This document shows positions 1-7,721 of a stretch of DNA of 64,000 nucleotides, in pieces. Each line of letters opens with the position of its first letter. Position 1 is the stretch's first letter. The DNA is from Mesobacillus subterraneus (GTDB lineage Bacteria > Bacillota > Bacilli > Bacillales > Cytobacillaceae), in assembly GCF_023715485.1 (NCBI RefSeq), contig NZ_JAMBOF010000005.1, forward strand, positions 124,001 to 188,000, in the 5' to 3' direction. The notes below the pieces were generated by a model. That model made no database searches and was not told the DNA's origin. It was given only the letters and a program-made list of their open reading frames with translations. The position numbers were made by a program, and so were the translations under genes.

Positions 1-449
1 ATAGTGTCTTCGTTTACACAAAGGTTTTCTAAATTATGTATGCATTCAAGATAATCTATCTTGTTGATATAAAAGCAACTCATGTAAAAGTTCCAATATA
101 AGAATTGATTGAACCAAATATGGTTTTTAGTTTTTTTGTTTTTTAATTCAAGTGAAGTTATTTCATAAACTTCCTGGTATCTTTTAGCTTTATTAAGTGA
201 TTCGATTGTTTTAATAGTTTCTTTAATGTAGTAAGTATAATCATGAAAGGTTACATTTAGAAAATGTTCGATCGGAACGTGTAATTTTAATGCAATCAAA
301 TATAAAACATCTATACTCGGGTAAACCTCCCCAGCTTCGATTCTACTAATTGCTGATTGAGAACAAATTCCTTTTGCTAGTTCTCCTTGCGATAAATCTG
401 CTTTCTTTCTATAAAAATGGATTTCCTCTCCTAATCTTTCTGAAGACAT
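1..449 (-). CDS. PlcR-like HTH/TPR quorum-sensing regulator (C-terminus cut by window edge)
   Basis: The minus strand opens with ATG at 449-447 behind GGAGGTGAAATT and stays open to base 1, giving about 149 residues without a stop. Residues 1-65 form an XRE-type helix-turn-helix (LGEEIHFYRKKADLSQGELA, then QSAISRIEAGEVYPSIDVLY). The rest is helical and TPR-like. From memory the whole stretch parallels Bacillus cereus PlcR, including the SRIESGAVYPSMDIL segment and the FQQFLQW...KKVDYEYCI segment (here FNQFLYW...NKIDYLECI). PlcR belongs to the RRNPP family: a cytoplasmic regulator that binds a re-imported peptide and then a palindromic box. A perfect PlcR box lies 21 bp upstream and a PapR-like peptide gene is divergent, which supports the assignment. 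It could be a paralogue such as PlcRa. The protein may be complete outside the window. Confidence 0.85.
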   Translation of the reverse strand, partial: MSSERLGEEIHFYRKKADLSQGELAKGICSQSAISRIEAGEVYPSIDVLYLIALKLHVPIEHFLNVTFHDYTYYIKETIKTIESLNKAKRYQEVYEITSLELKNKKTKNHIWFNQFLYWNFYMSCFYINKIDYLECIHNLENLCVNEDT

Positions 450-469
450 AATTTCACCTCCGAACAAAA

Positions 470-485
470 TATGAAAAATTTCATA
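470..485. promoter_or_regulatory. PlcR box (perfect consensus match)
   Basis: TATGAAAAATTTCATA matches the published PlcR box TATGNAWWWWTNCATA at every fixed position. It sits between the regulator start (449) and the peptide gene (621). From this position it could autoregulate the regulator, activate the peptide gene, or both. Confidence 0.75.
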
Positions 486-528
486 ATTTAATTTGATAAA
501 TAAAGCTATAGATAGTTACTTAGGGGGT

Positions 529-544
529 TATGGGTAAATACATC
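529..544. promoter_or_regulatory. Degenerate second PlcR-box-like site
   Basis: TATGGGTAAATACATC fits the PlcR box at all fixed positions except two (position 6 is G instead of A, the last base is C instead of A). It lies 77 bp before the peptide gene, a spacing suitable for an activator site. This is a weak call on its own; it gains weight from the perfect box 44 bp upstream. Confidence 0.35.
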
Positions 545-620
545 TCTATTGCTAAAAAACTTCTAAAATTTGGTTACTTTATACTCATAATATACCATTT
601 TATAGATTGGAGGTTTAAAC

Positions 621-725
621 ATGAAGAAAGGGATCTTTCTTTTAGTGGCTTTGAATGTATTGCTCCTGTTGTCACCTATGGCATTTATTTCTCCGCCTGA
701 TTATGATTTGCCGTATGAAAATTAA
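621..725 (+). CDS. PapR-like signalling pro-peptide
   Basis: ATG at 621 follows GGAGG with good spacing. The 34-residue product is MKKGIFLLVALNVLLLLSPM followed by AFISPPDYDLPYEN: a lysine-rich start, one hydrophobic export segment (residues 4-22) and a short polar tail. The last residues YDLPYEN resemble the B. cereus PapR signal ADLPFEF. In that system the pro-peptide is exported, trimmed outside and re-imported by an oligopeptide permease to activate PlcR. In B. cereus papR lies downstream of plcR in the same orientation; here the peptide gene is divergent from the regulator. Function is inferred from the tail, the neighbour and the PlcR boxes. The mature peptide boundaries are unknown. 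Confidence 0.75.
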   Translation: MKKGIFLLVALNVLLLLSPMAFISPPDYDLPYEN

Positions 726-815
726 AATTTAATTTTTTAAGATGGTTAATAGAATGTTTGGATAAATTCTCAATCATATTCATCCTGTAAATATATTCTA
801 AAAGGAGTGTTTCAT

Positions 816-1619
816 ATGAAAAAATTGGTTAGCAGTTTTATTTTCCTATTATTAATTTGTATTGGAGGGGGAGCTTTTGCTGAGGAAAACGTGGAAACTT
901 CTTTGACGGATTTCGAGAAAACCTATTTACTTGAAACTGGACATACTGTTGAGGAAATCGAAAGTTTACCAGTGGAAGTTGCTAAGCAGTTAGTTAAAGA
1001 AAAAGCTGTAATTAATGATAAGGGTTATGATATCGTTCAGTTTTTGGAAAGTTCTCCTTCTAAACCTGGTCAAATCTCTACAATGGGTTCTATTTCTTCT
1101 TCAACTATGAAATTATCAGGAACAGTTTATAAAGTAACTAGTGACAAAGCCTATAATGATAAATTTTACATCTATGGTAATTTCACGTGGTTAAAAACAC
1201 CTTCATATACTCTAGTAGATAAAATGACATTTGGTTTTCCATCCAGTTCAGGGCTATATTTACCAACTAGTAGTGGTCTGGTAACGCAACATCAACATAG
1301 ATATTCACAAGATCCACAAGGTAATGGAAATTGGATTGACTACGCTATTGATTATTCTCCAAGCGATTGGGAACCGAGTGCAGGTGTAGCTGGAGATTTT
1401 GATTTGCGTTCTTCAACCAGCCTCACAAAACATAAAGGATATATGGGTCAATATGTATATGTACCTACATCGAAGAGCGGAACTATTAATATTAAAATCG
1501 AATATGGGCACAAATTATATTCAGGTTCCCCGACTGTGTCCGTATACCCAGCAGGTTTGGCGATAACACCAACAAGTTCAGTTGACACAGCTTCATATGC
1601 ATTAACTTTAAGTTATTAA
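816..1619 (+). CDS. Exported protein of unknown function, possible PlcR-type regulon member
   Basis: I chose ATG 816, with AAAGGAGTG eight bases upstream; a GTG at 807 lies inside that ribosome site. The 267-residue product begins with a classic signal peptide (MKKLVSSFIFLLLICIGGG, cleavage probably after AFA near residue 22). A short acidic helical segment follows (FEKTYLLETGHTVEEIESLP), of a kind I have seen at the N-terminus of small secreted Bacillus proteins. A Ser/Thr/Tyr/Gly-rich beta-type region fills the rest. There are no cysteines and no catalytic motif that I recognise. No PlcR box is visible directly upstream and no terminator separates it from the peptide gene, so co-transcription from the peptide promoter is plausible. 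It is followed by a terminator. Confidence 0.75.
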   Translation: MKKLVSSFIFLLLICIGGGAFAEENVETSLTDFEKTYLLETGHTVEEIESLPVEVAKQLVKEKAVINDKGYDIVQFLESSPSKPGQISTMGSISSSTMKLSGTVYKVTSDKAYNDKFYIYGNFTWLKTPSYTLVDKMTFGFPSSSGLYLPTSSGLVTQHQHRYSQDPQGNGNWIDYAIDYSPSDWEPSAGVAGDFDLRSSTSLTKHKGYMGQYVYVPTSKSGTINIKIEYGHKLYSGSPTVSVYPAGLAITPTSSVDTASYALTLSY

Positions 1620-1630
1620 TTTTCGGAAGG

Positions 1631-1663
1631 GAAGGTCTGAGTAATTTATCAGATCTTCTTTTA
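1631..1663 (+). terminator. Intrinsic terminator after the exported protein gene
   Basis: AAGGTCTGA (1632-1640) pairs with TCAGATCTT (1649-1657) with one G-U pair, then a T-rich tail. Confidence 0.7.
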
Positions 1664-1756
1664 ATATTTTGTATAAATTTTAATAAATGTTGATTTAAAT
1701 AATTTAGTTTGATATGAATAAAATTAAATAAGTCATAAAGGGAGGTAGGTACTTAT

Positions 1757-1936
1757 ATGAAACAAATAGTAATTAGTTTTATTTTAGTTCTTGTGGTTTC
1801 TGCAATTTTATTTTTCGGTATTAGTTTTAATGCCTCACTCGATACATCTTATATATTAGGATTAATGGTTATTTTAATTTTGCATACATCTTTAATCATC
1901 TCAATTTTAATAAAAAGAGAAATAAATAAAGAGTAA
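1757..1936 (+). CDS. Small membrane protein, unknown
   Basis: ATG 1757 follows GGGAGGTAGG at 11 bp. The 59-residue product has two hydrophobic helices (about residues 4-23 and 33-52) split by a short polar loop (NASLDTSY), and ends in a basic tail (KREINKE). I recognise no family. The AT-rich composition matches the rest of the 0-2 kb accessory segment. It may be immunity-like or simply a small integral membrane protein; nothing in the sequence decides this. Confidence 0.6.
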   Translation: MKQIVISFILVLVVSAILFFGISFNASLDTSYILGLMVILILHTSLIISILIKREINKE

Positions 1937-2041
1937 ATAATAATTGGGAATTTATCGCTTAGCAAGATAAGCAGGAACTATATTGGAGGATACTGGAGTA
2001 AAAACCTGACTGCTAACAATCAAATATTCCATATTAAATCA

Positions 2042-2076
2042 AAAGGCACAGTGCAATAAGGGCATTGTGCCTTTTT
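2042..2076 (+). terminator. Intrinsic terminator
   Basis: AAAGGCACAGTGC and GCATTGTGCCTTT form a 13-bp stem (one G-U), followed by TTTTT. It closes the 0-2 kb accessory block. Confidence 0.75.
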
Positions 2077-2373
2077 AATACTGTTAAAAGGGGATGTGTT
2101 CTCTTGGAGAAATTTCTGGTAGTTCTGTTAAAGGCTTGTTTAAAGGACTAATAGTTTAGTAACGACAATTGAAAAAACAAAATAACATCCTATAAATATC
2201 CTTAAAAACAACCAAAAATCAAAAGTTGTATTGTTTAAAGATGCGGATAAGTGATAGGAAGATATACTTTAAGGGCGATAATAAGTGAAGAACTAGTATA
2301 TACACGTATTATTTGAAGTCATATGTTTGAAAGTCTATCATGGAAGACAAGACTTATTTCAGAAGGTGAAATC
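2077..2373. other. Intergenic stretch without a recognisable gene
   Basis: Together with 1937-2041 this gene-free stretch is about 440 bases. Apart from the terminator at 2042-2076 I see only AT-rich DNA and no supported reading frame, repeat or structured RNA. Confidence 0.5.
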
Positions 2374-3234
2374 ATGATTAAATGCATAGCAACTGATATG
2401 GATGGAACGTTATTGACTGTAACCCAGCAGATCACGCCTGAGAACCGGGAAGCAATTTTGAAGGCGAAGGAAAAAGGAGTGGAGGTCGTTGTCGCTACAG
2501 GACGCTCTTACCAGGAAGCGAAGTTTGTACTCGAGGAAGCCGGCCTTAAGCTGCCAATGATCTGTGTGAATGGGGCTGAAGCGCGCTCAGAGGAAGGGGA
2601 AATCGTATCCTCCAGTCCTTTGAATAAAGATCAGGCCCGTCAAGCAGCGTTACGATTGGTCGAAAACGGTGTATATTTCGAGGTCTACACAAACAAAGGC
2701 ACATTTACTGAAGATGAAGATAAAGCAATCTCAATCATTGTTGATATTTTTTCTACGGCGAATCCTGAAGTGCCAATTGAAAAAATAGCTCAAGCTGCAG
2801 AGGAAAGGCTTCATAAAGGTCTTGTCCGCACCATTGAGCATTACGACAAGCTTTTTGAGGATGGGCAATCTGAAATTTACAAATTGCTGGCTTTTTCGCT
2901 TGATGATGAAAAGCTTGCTGCTGCAAACGCTGCATTAAGGGAAATCAACGGTCTTGCGATCAGCTCATCCGGCAGTGAGAATATCGAAGTCACAAGCTTG
3001 GACGCCCAAAAAGGGATCGCGCTTGAAAAGTTCCTTTCGTCCCGGGGAATCAGCATGGAGGAAACGATGGCATTGGGAGATAATTTTAACGATGCATCGA
3101 TGCTAGAAAGAGTCGGCAAGCCGGTCGCGATGGGCAATGCTGTCGACCAAATCAAGGAATTATGCGGGGAAGTCACACTTACTAATGAAGAAAGCGGCGT
3201 TGGAGTGGCTATAATGAAGGTGTTGGAAGACTGA
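2374..3234 (+). CDS. Cof-type HAD-superfamily phosphatase
   Basis: I chose ATG 2374 (AGAAGGTGAAATC upstream) over an in-frame ATG at 2323, because the product then begins MIKCIATDMDGTLL as family members do. The 286-residue length is normal for the Cof/YwtE/YxeH group of cytosolic HAD phosphatases, which act on sugar phosphates, flavin phosphates or pyrophosphorylated intermediates. Motif I is DMDGTLL (residues 8-14, nucleophile Asp8). Motif II is the threonine in VVVATGRSYQEA. Motif III/IV appears as KGIALEKFL...ALGDNFNDASML near residues 210-245. The large insert between motifs II and III is the C2 cap. Substrate cannot be inferred. Confidence 0.85.
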   Translation: MIKCIATDMDGTLLTVTQQITPENREAILKAKEKGVEVVVATGRSYQEAKFVLEEAGLKLPMICVNGAEARSEEGEIVSSSPLNKDQARQAALRLVENGVYFEVYTNKGTFTEDEDKAISIIVDIFSTANPEVPIEKIAQAAEERLHKGLVRTIEHYDKLFEDGQSEIYKLLAFSLDDEKLAAANAALREINGLAISSSGSENIEVTSLDAQKGIALEKFLSSRGISMEETMALGDNFNDASMLERVGKPVAMGNAVDQIKELCGEVTLTNEESGVGVAIMKVLED

Positions 3235-3255
3235 CGATCAGGAAGGACGGGTGTC

Positions 3256-4350
3256 ATGAAAAGATTCTTGTATGTGTTGTTTGCGATGCTGATATTTCTC
3301 GCAGGCTGTACTGGCGGTGGGGATGAAACGAAGCCGGTTGATGAAGAACAAATAACTCAAGAGCAGGAAGTCTTGCTACAGGTCAGTAATATGGAAGTAG
3401 TGGCGGAAAACCTGGAAGTACCTTGGTCAATCAACAAGTCTGGCGACACCTTTTACCTCAGCGAACGACCAGGAACAATTGTCAAAGTGGAGGATGGGAG
3501 GCTGACTCGCCAGCGTATATCGTTGAAAAAGAGACTGTCACAGGCAGCTGAAGCCGGCTTGTTGGGCTTCGTGCTGGCACCTGATTTTGAGCAAACCAAT
3601 AAGGCATTTGCCTATTACACATACGAGAATGGCACCGGCCAGTTCAATCGGATTGTTGAACTGACTTTGAAAAATGATGAATGGTCTGAAGGCAGGTTAT
3701 TGCTTGATAAAATCCCTAGCGGCCGGTTCCATCATGGCGGCAGGCTTAAGATCGGCCCGGATGGTAAGCTATATGCCACGGCCGGGGATGCGGCAACAAG
3801 TCCCGAAATTGCCCAGGATTTAGAATCTCTTGGAGGAAAAATCTTGCGGTTGAATCTTGATGGGTCTGTTCCGGCGGACAATCCTTTTGGAAACTCCTAC
3901 GTATACAGCTATGGCCATCGCAATCCGCAAGGGCTGGCCTGGTCGGAGGATGGAACGCTTTATGCCAGCGAACACGGACCCTCCGCACATGATGAAATCA
4001 ATCTGATTGAGGCAGGGCAAAACTATGGCTGGCCGGAGATCACTGGTGATGATACGAAGCAGGGCATGGAAGCGCCGATTTTTCAATCAGGCAGTGATAC
4101 ATGGGCACCATCTGGCATGGCGGCGCATAATGGGAAGCTGTATGTCGCAACATTGAGGGGCAATGCGCTGCGTGAGTTCGATCCCGCTGCAAAAACAACC
4201 AGAGAAGTTGTCACTGGATTAGGGCGAATACGAGATGTAATCGTGGAGGGTGATTATCTATATTTCATCAGCAACAATACAGACGGCCGCGGCACCCCGA
4301 GTGAAGGCGATGACAAGCTTTTTCGAGTGAAAATTGCTGGGCTTCGGTAA
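3256..4350 (+). CDS. PQQ-type (soluble glucose dehydrogenase-like) sugar dehydrogenase lipoprotein
   Basis: This is a 364-residue protein with a lipoprotein signal peptide and lipobox LAGC (Cys18), so it is probably anchored outside the membrane. The remainder is a six-bladed beta-propeller of the glucose/sorbosone dehydrogenase family. It carries the characteristic VPWSI start, FHHGGRLKIGPDGKLYATAG, GHRNPQGLAW and EHGPSAHDEINLIEAGQNYGWP segments. Relatives (YliI/Asd type) oxidise aldoses with pyrroloquinoline quinone. No PQQ biosynthesis gene is in the window, so the cofactor may be scavenged or replaced. It lies 21 bp after the HAD gene in the same direction, so the two may be co-transcribed. 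The start has an AAGGACGGGTG ribosome site. Confidence 0.85.
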   Translation: MKRFLYVLFAMLIFLAGCTGGGDETKPVDEEQITQEQEVLLQVSNMEVVAENLEVPWSINKSGDTFYLSERPGTIVKVEDGRLTRQRISLKKRLSQAAEAGLLGFVLAPDFEQTNKAFAYYTYENGTGQFNRIVELTLKNDEWSEGRLLLDKIPSGRFHHGGRLKIGPDGKLYATAGDAATSPEIAQDLESLGGKILRLNLDGSVPADNPFGNSYVYSYGHRNPQGLAWSEDGTLYASEHGPSAHDEINLIEAGQNYGWPEITGDDTKQGMEAPIFQSGSDTWAPSGMAAHNGKLYVATLRGNALREFDPAAKTTREVVTGLGRIRDVIVEGDYLYFISNNTDGRGTPSEGDDKLFRVKIAGLR

Positions 4351-4458
4351 TTAAGTGAGATTTTTTTGGTTTTCTAAAGCATTTTCATAAAAAAAGGATC
4401 TGAAAAGCTGGAAAATAGGCTGGTTAAACAATAAAAAGAGAACCATAACATAAAGGTT

Positions 4459-4570
4459 ATAGCGAAAATCCATTTTTTATAGCGAAAATCCCAATTTAAT
4501 AGCGAAAAAGCGAATATTATAGCGAAAATCTGACTTTTATAGCGAAATCTGCATTTTTATAGCGAACTGG
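4459..4570. repeat. Tandem array of a 20-bp repeat (ATAGCGAAAATC type), 6 units
   Basis: ATAGCGAA starts at 4459, 4479, 4499, 4519, 4539 and 4559, an exact 20-bp period. The spacer halves vary but stay T-rich. The same repeat is found in opposite orientation at 43642-43761. The last unit runs into a strong hairpin (4562-4599). Confidence 0.9.
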
Positions 4571-4599
4571 AAATTATGAGCGATTTTTTCCAGTTCGCA
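4562..4599. repeat. Long hairpin at the end of the 20-bp array
   Basis: GCGAACTGGAAA and its complement TTTTCCAGTTCGC form a stem of about 12 bp around ttatgagcgatt. It could terminate transcription of the upstream sugar dehydrogenase gene even though its 3' side is A-rich rather than T-rich. Confidence 0.6.
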
Positions 4600-4604
4600 A
4601 AACA

Positions 4605-4628
4605 AAAACCGGGCACCCGCCCGGTTTA
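4605..4628 (-). terminator. Terminator of the tetR-ABC operon
   Basis: On the minus strand AAACCGGGC, loop gggt, GCCCGGTTTTTG forms a GC-rich hairpin with a T-run, 31 bp past the tetR stop. Confidence 0.8.
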
Positions 4629-4658
4629 ATGGCTTTGTAAATGTAATAAGATCAGTGT

Positions 4659-5312
4659 CTAGCTTTTTGTACCTGCCAAACCATGCATGATGAATTGGAT
4701 GGTCCGCTCCGCTTCTGCTTCGTCATCCCAGTCGGCTTCCGGCAGGATCATATAGCGGGCAATCAGATAGCCAAAAATGGAGGTAAACGTCATCCTGACT
4801 ACACTGTATGCAGGCATCTCAATGATTTGGCCTCTTGCCTGATAGTGCTCAACAAGCTTTTCGAATTGAGTAAATATTTTAAGGGCGATATGCTCCTTGA
4901 ACAATTCCCTCAATTCAGGATGGAACGGTATCTCCTGCATCAGGATTTTCAAAGTAGGCAGGTTTTTGATCAGGAAGTCCCGGCGGTTTTCTAGCATCGC
5001 TCTCAGGAAGTCTTCAAACTGTTCATAATCCTGATGGAGGACTTTTTGAATATCTTTTATGATAAAAGGTGCGACAAACCTTGCCATCACTGGTGCAACA
5101 ATCGCAAGCAGCAAATCCTTTTTCGTTTTATAGTGCCTGAAAATGGTTCCTTCAGCTACACCGGCCTTTTTTGCGATTTCACTTGTCGAGGTTGCAGAAT
5201 ACCCTTTTTCGGCAAAAGACTCGATTGCAGAGACGATAATTTTCTTCTGCTTGTCTGTCAGTTCTTCTTCAGCATCTATTAACTGGTCAATTTTTAAGTC
5301 ACGATCTGTCAT
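4659..5312 (-). CDS. TetR/AcrR-family repressor of the adjacent ABC transporter
   Basis: This 217-residue protein begins with ATG at 5312 behind AAGGAG. The N-terminal HTH lies around residues 24-66 (KQKKIIVSAIESFAEKGYSA, then STSEIAKKAGVAEGTIFRHY, a textbook TetR recognition region). The C-terminal ligand-binding half is helical with no named subfamily that I can assign. It is the last gene of a three-gene minus-strand operon, 32 bp after the permease. Two copies of the palindrome GTGAGTAATCACTCAC stand upstream of the operon, which fits autoregulation and substrate-inducible efflux. The inducer is unknown. Confidence 0.85.
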   Translation of the reverse strand: MTDRDLKIDQLIDAEEELTDKQKKIIVSAIESFAEKGYSATSTSEIAKKAGVAEGTIFRHYKTKKDLLLAIVAPVMARFVAPFIIKDIQKVLHQDYEQFEDFLRAMLENRRDFLIKNLPTLKILMQEIPFHPELRELFKEHIALKIFTQFEKLVEHYQARGQIIEMPAYSVVRMTFTSIFGYLIARYMILPEADWDDEAEAERTIQFIMHGLAGTKS

Positions 5313-5344
5313 CGTTTACTCCTTCCGCCGTATATCTCGGTCAT

Positions 5345-6376
5345 TTAAACAGCGCGATGTTTCCTTAATGCTAAAATATTCAGCACGATAAATACAGCTG
5401 AAAATCCAGCCAGCATCAACATGTTACCATATATGGCATCCCAGCCGTATCCTCGGACCATGATATCACGCAAAGCTTCTGCAGCATAATAGAGCGGAGT
5501 GATTGGACCGAGCCAGCTCAGCCAATCGGAAATCGTGTCAAGATTGATCAGGCCTGAGAAGAAGAACTGCGGCACAATGATGATCGGGATGAATTGGATC
5601 ATCTGGAACTCGTTATTCGCGAATGCGGACAGCAGAGTGCCGAGCGTCAGCGCCGTCATTGACAGCATTAAGGTAATTAATAAAACATAGATAAAGGATC
5701 CTTCCATCAGCATCCCAAGAATATAGATCGCATACCAGGCGATCAGTGTAGCCTGAAGCATCGTGAAAATCCCGAATCCAAGCACGTAGCCAATCACGAT
5801 TTCCCACTTGCGCAGCGGACTGGAAAGCAATTTTTCAAGCGTACCGCTTGTTCGTTCGCGCAAAAAAGAAATACCCGAAATGATAAACACAAAGAAGAAG
5901 GCAAAGAAGCCTAACAAGACCGGGCCGAAATAATCGAATTGCCCCATATCCTTCGAGCCATGCAAGTAATCAACTGATAATTCCATTTGTCCCTGAGCGG
6001 GGAGCAGCGACTTTGTTGCCTGCTGGATCCATTTCATCACAGCGCCGTTAACGGATGGGTCGCTTCCTTCAAGGACAATGTGATCGGGCATAGGTCCGTC
6101 AAAAACAAGGTACCCATCGATTTCTTGGGCTGTTGCATCCGCTTTGGCACTTCTGAGAGAATCATATTCTGTAATTTTTGCATCATCCAAATCAAGCTTC
6201 TCAATAACCGCGTCCGGGGCATCGACCAGGCCGACCTTCGGGATATAGTTATCTCCATTAAAAACAAGGTGGAGCATGGTCAGGATAAGCAGCGGGGCGA
6301 CAAGCATCATGGCAAGTGTCCTTTTATCCCTGAGAAATTGGCGGATAATCCTGATTACTAATGCTTTAATTCTCAT
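5345..6376 (-). CDS. ABC-2 type transporter permease
   Basis: I chose ATG 6376 (product [20 protein letters not shown]), because GGAGGTG sits seven bases upstream and an apparent GTG start at 6385 lies inside that ribosome site. The 343-residue product has the ABC-2 architecture: one N-terminal membrane helix (residues 20-42), a large extracytoplasmic domain to about residue 150, then five C-terminal helices with the typical ISFLRERTSGTLEKLLSSPL coupling segment. It pairs with the ATPase encoded just upstream (11-bp overlap). Such exporters move drugs, lipids or peptides. Substrate unknown. Confidence 0.9.
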   Translation of the reverse strand: MRIKALVIRIIRQFLRDKRTLAMMLVAPLLILTMLHLVFNGDNYIPKVGLVDAPDAVIEKLDLDDAKITEYDSLRSAKADATAQEIDGYLVFDGPMPDHIVLEGSDPSVNGAVMKWIQQATKSLLPAQGQMELSVDYLHGSKDMGQFDYFGPVLLGFFAFFFVFIISGISFLRERTSGTLEKLLSSPLRKWEIVIGYVLGFGIFTMLQATLIAWYAIYILGMLMEGSFIYVLLITLMLSMTALTLGTLLSAFANNEFQMIQFIPIIIVPQFFFSGLINLDTISDWLSWLGPITPLYYAAEALRDIMVRGYGWDAIYGNMLMLAGFSAVFIVLNILALRKHRAV

Positions 6377-7088
6377 GCTGAACACCTCCGTATGCTAAAA
6401 ATGCTTCCTCGACACTTGAAGAACCAGTCCTCGTTTTCAGTTCATCCGGTGTGCCGACAGCGATTAACCTGCCATCCCTGATCAATCCAAGTCTGTCGCA
6501 TTTCTCGGCTTCGTCCATAACATGTGTAGTGACGATCAGTGTCTTGCCCTTCGCTTTCAAATCATAGAATCCTGCCCAGATGCTCTGGCGAAGAACAGGG
6601 TCGATCCCGACAGTCGGTTCATCAAGGATCAGCAGTTCAGGCTCATGCAGCAATGCGGCCGCAAGCGATAGGCGCCGCTTCATTCCGCCAGAATAATTGG
6701 TTACAAGTTTGTTGAGATGCTCGGATAAGTCAACAAGCTCCATTACTTCTAAAATACGCTTTTTCCTCTGAGCGCCGTTCAATCCGAATAGGGATGCAAA
6801 AAACTCAAGGTTTTCTTTTGCGGACAGCTCGGTGTAGAGTGCATCGGACTGAGCCATGTAGCCAATTTTTTCAATGAGCTTTAGTGAGGGCATTTTCTGG
6901 CCAAATAAATGATTTTCTCCTTCACTTGGCAGCTCAAGGCCGACCAGCTGCCTGACAAGAGTGGTTTTACCGGCTCCAGAAGGGCCAAGCAGCCCAAAGA
7001 TTTCGCCGTTTTGAATCTCAAGATTGATATCTCTTAAAACTTCATGCTTGCCAAAACGTTTAGATACATTATTAATAGAAACAATCAC
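6366..7088 (-). CDS. ABC transporter ATP-binding protein
   Basis: The 240-residue ATPase has Walker [10 protein letters not shown] (residues 35-43), a Q-loop near MAQSDAL, signature YSGGMKRR, Walker [11 protein letters not shown] and the switch histidine in TTHVMDE. The start is GTG at 7088 after GGCGGTG. It is the first gene of the tetR-controlled operon and energises the ABC-2 permease that overlaps its 3' end. The length is typical for one-domain export ATPases (DrrA/CcmA group). Confidence 0.92.
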   Translation of the reverse strand: MIVSINNVSKRFGKHEVLRDINLEIQNGEIFGLLGPSGAGKTTLVRQLVGLELPSEGENHLFGQKMPSLKLIEKIGYMAQSDALYTELSAKENLEFFASLFGLNGAQRKKRILEVMELVDLSEHLNKLVTNYSGGMKRRLSLAAALLHEPELLILDEPTVGIDPVLRQSIWAGFYDLKAKGKTLIVTTHVMDEAEKCDRLGLIRDGRLIAVGTPDELKTRTGSSSVEEAFLAYGGVQHEN

Positions 7089-7111
7089 TAAATATTCACC
7101 GCCTTTTTATA

Positions 7112-7129
7112 AGTGAGTAATCACTCACT
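7112..7129. promoter_or_regulatory. TetR-type operator 1
   Basis: AGTGAGTAATCACTCACT is an 18-bp near-perfect palindrome (GTGAGT/ACTCAC arms), 23 bp before the ATPase start. It occurs twice within 66 bp upstream of a tetR-containing operon. Confidence 0.75.
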
Positions 7130-7161
7130 TTTAGTGTAACTCATTCGATAACATTTGTATA

Positions 7162-7177
7162 GTGAGTAATCACTCAC
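7162..7177. promoter_or_regulatory. TetR-type operator 2
   Basis: GTGAGTAATCACTCAC is identical to the core of operator 1, with its centre about 49 bp away. Paired sites allow repression from both sides of the promoter. Confidence 0.75.
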
Positions 7178-7353
7178 ATTTTCTTCTGAATTTCGACATC
7201 TTCAAAGAGTGAGGGGTACCCAGTATTATGCTATGATTAAGTAAAAGTGTGAAAATTTTAAAAATATAATATTTGAAGAGAATTGAAGTATATTACCATG
7301 ATGATTTCAGAGCGGGACCTTTTACATAGCCTAAAAATAAAGGAAGTGATCTC

Positions 7354-7695
7354 TTGTTTAATAATAAAAAGAAGAGGTTGGCACTTATATTTGCACCAAT
7401 GATTTTAGTGAGCTGCCTTATTATCTATGACGCAAACCTGGATGTGTATACTAATAGTACAGAGGGGATCTTGGTTTATAAAGATAAGGAATTCCACAGG
7501 GGATACGAAACCCATCAAAAATATTATGTGAATGGCGAAAAGAAGTTTAAAATTGAAAGATTGATAGGCAAGACGAATAACAGCAAATTCGTTGGTTTCA
7601 AAGAGTCTGTCTGGAAGATCGAGGGTAAACCAGCGGACGAAGTTGTATTTGTAAAAGGTTTGAGGATTGAAGGAGTGTATGAAATCAAAAAATAA
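7354..7695 (+). CDS. Hypothetical membrane-anchored protein
   Basis: Start TTG 7354 after AAGGAAGTGAT. The 113-residue product has one N-terminal hydrophobic segment (residues 9-24: LALIFAPMILVSCLII) after a basic head, so it is either an anchored or a secreted protein. A soluble, lysine- and beta-rich domain follows. The Cys at about residue 21 is not in a convincing lipobox. I recognise no family. Expression is probably as a single gene ending at a perfect palindromic terminator. Confidence 0.6.
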   Translation: MFNNKKKRLALIFAPMILVSCLIIYDANLDVYTNSTEGILVYKDKEFHRGYETHQKYYVNGEKKFKIERLIGKTNNSKFVGFKESVWKIEGKPADEVVFVKGLRIEGVYEIKK

Positions 7696-7720
7696 TCCAC
7701 CAATTGGTGGATTATTTTTT
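7692..7720. terminator. Bidirectional palindromic terminator
   Basis: A perfect 24-bp palindrome (7692-7715, arms ATAATCCACCAA/TTGGTGGATTAT) overlaps the stop codon of the hypothetical gene and is followed by a T-run. Confidence 0.8.
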
Positions 7721-7721
7721 A

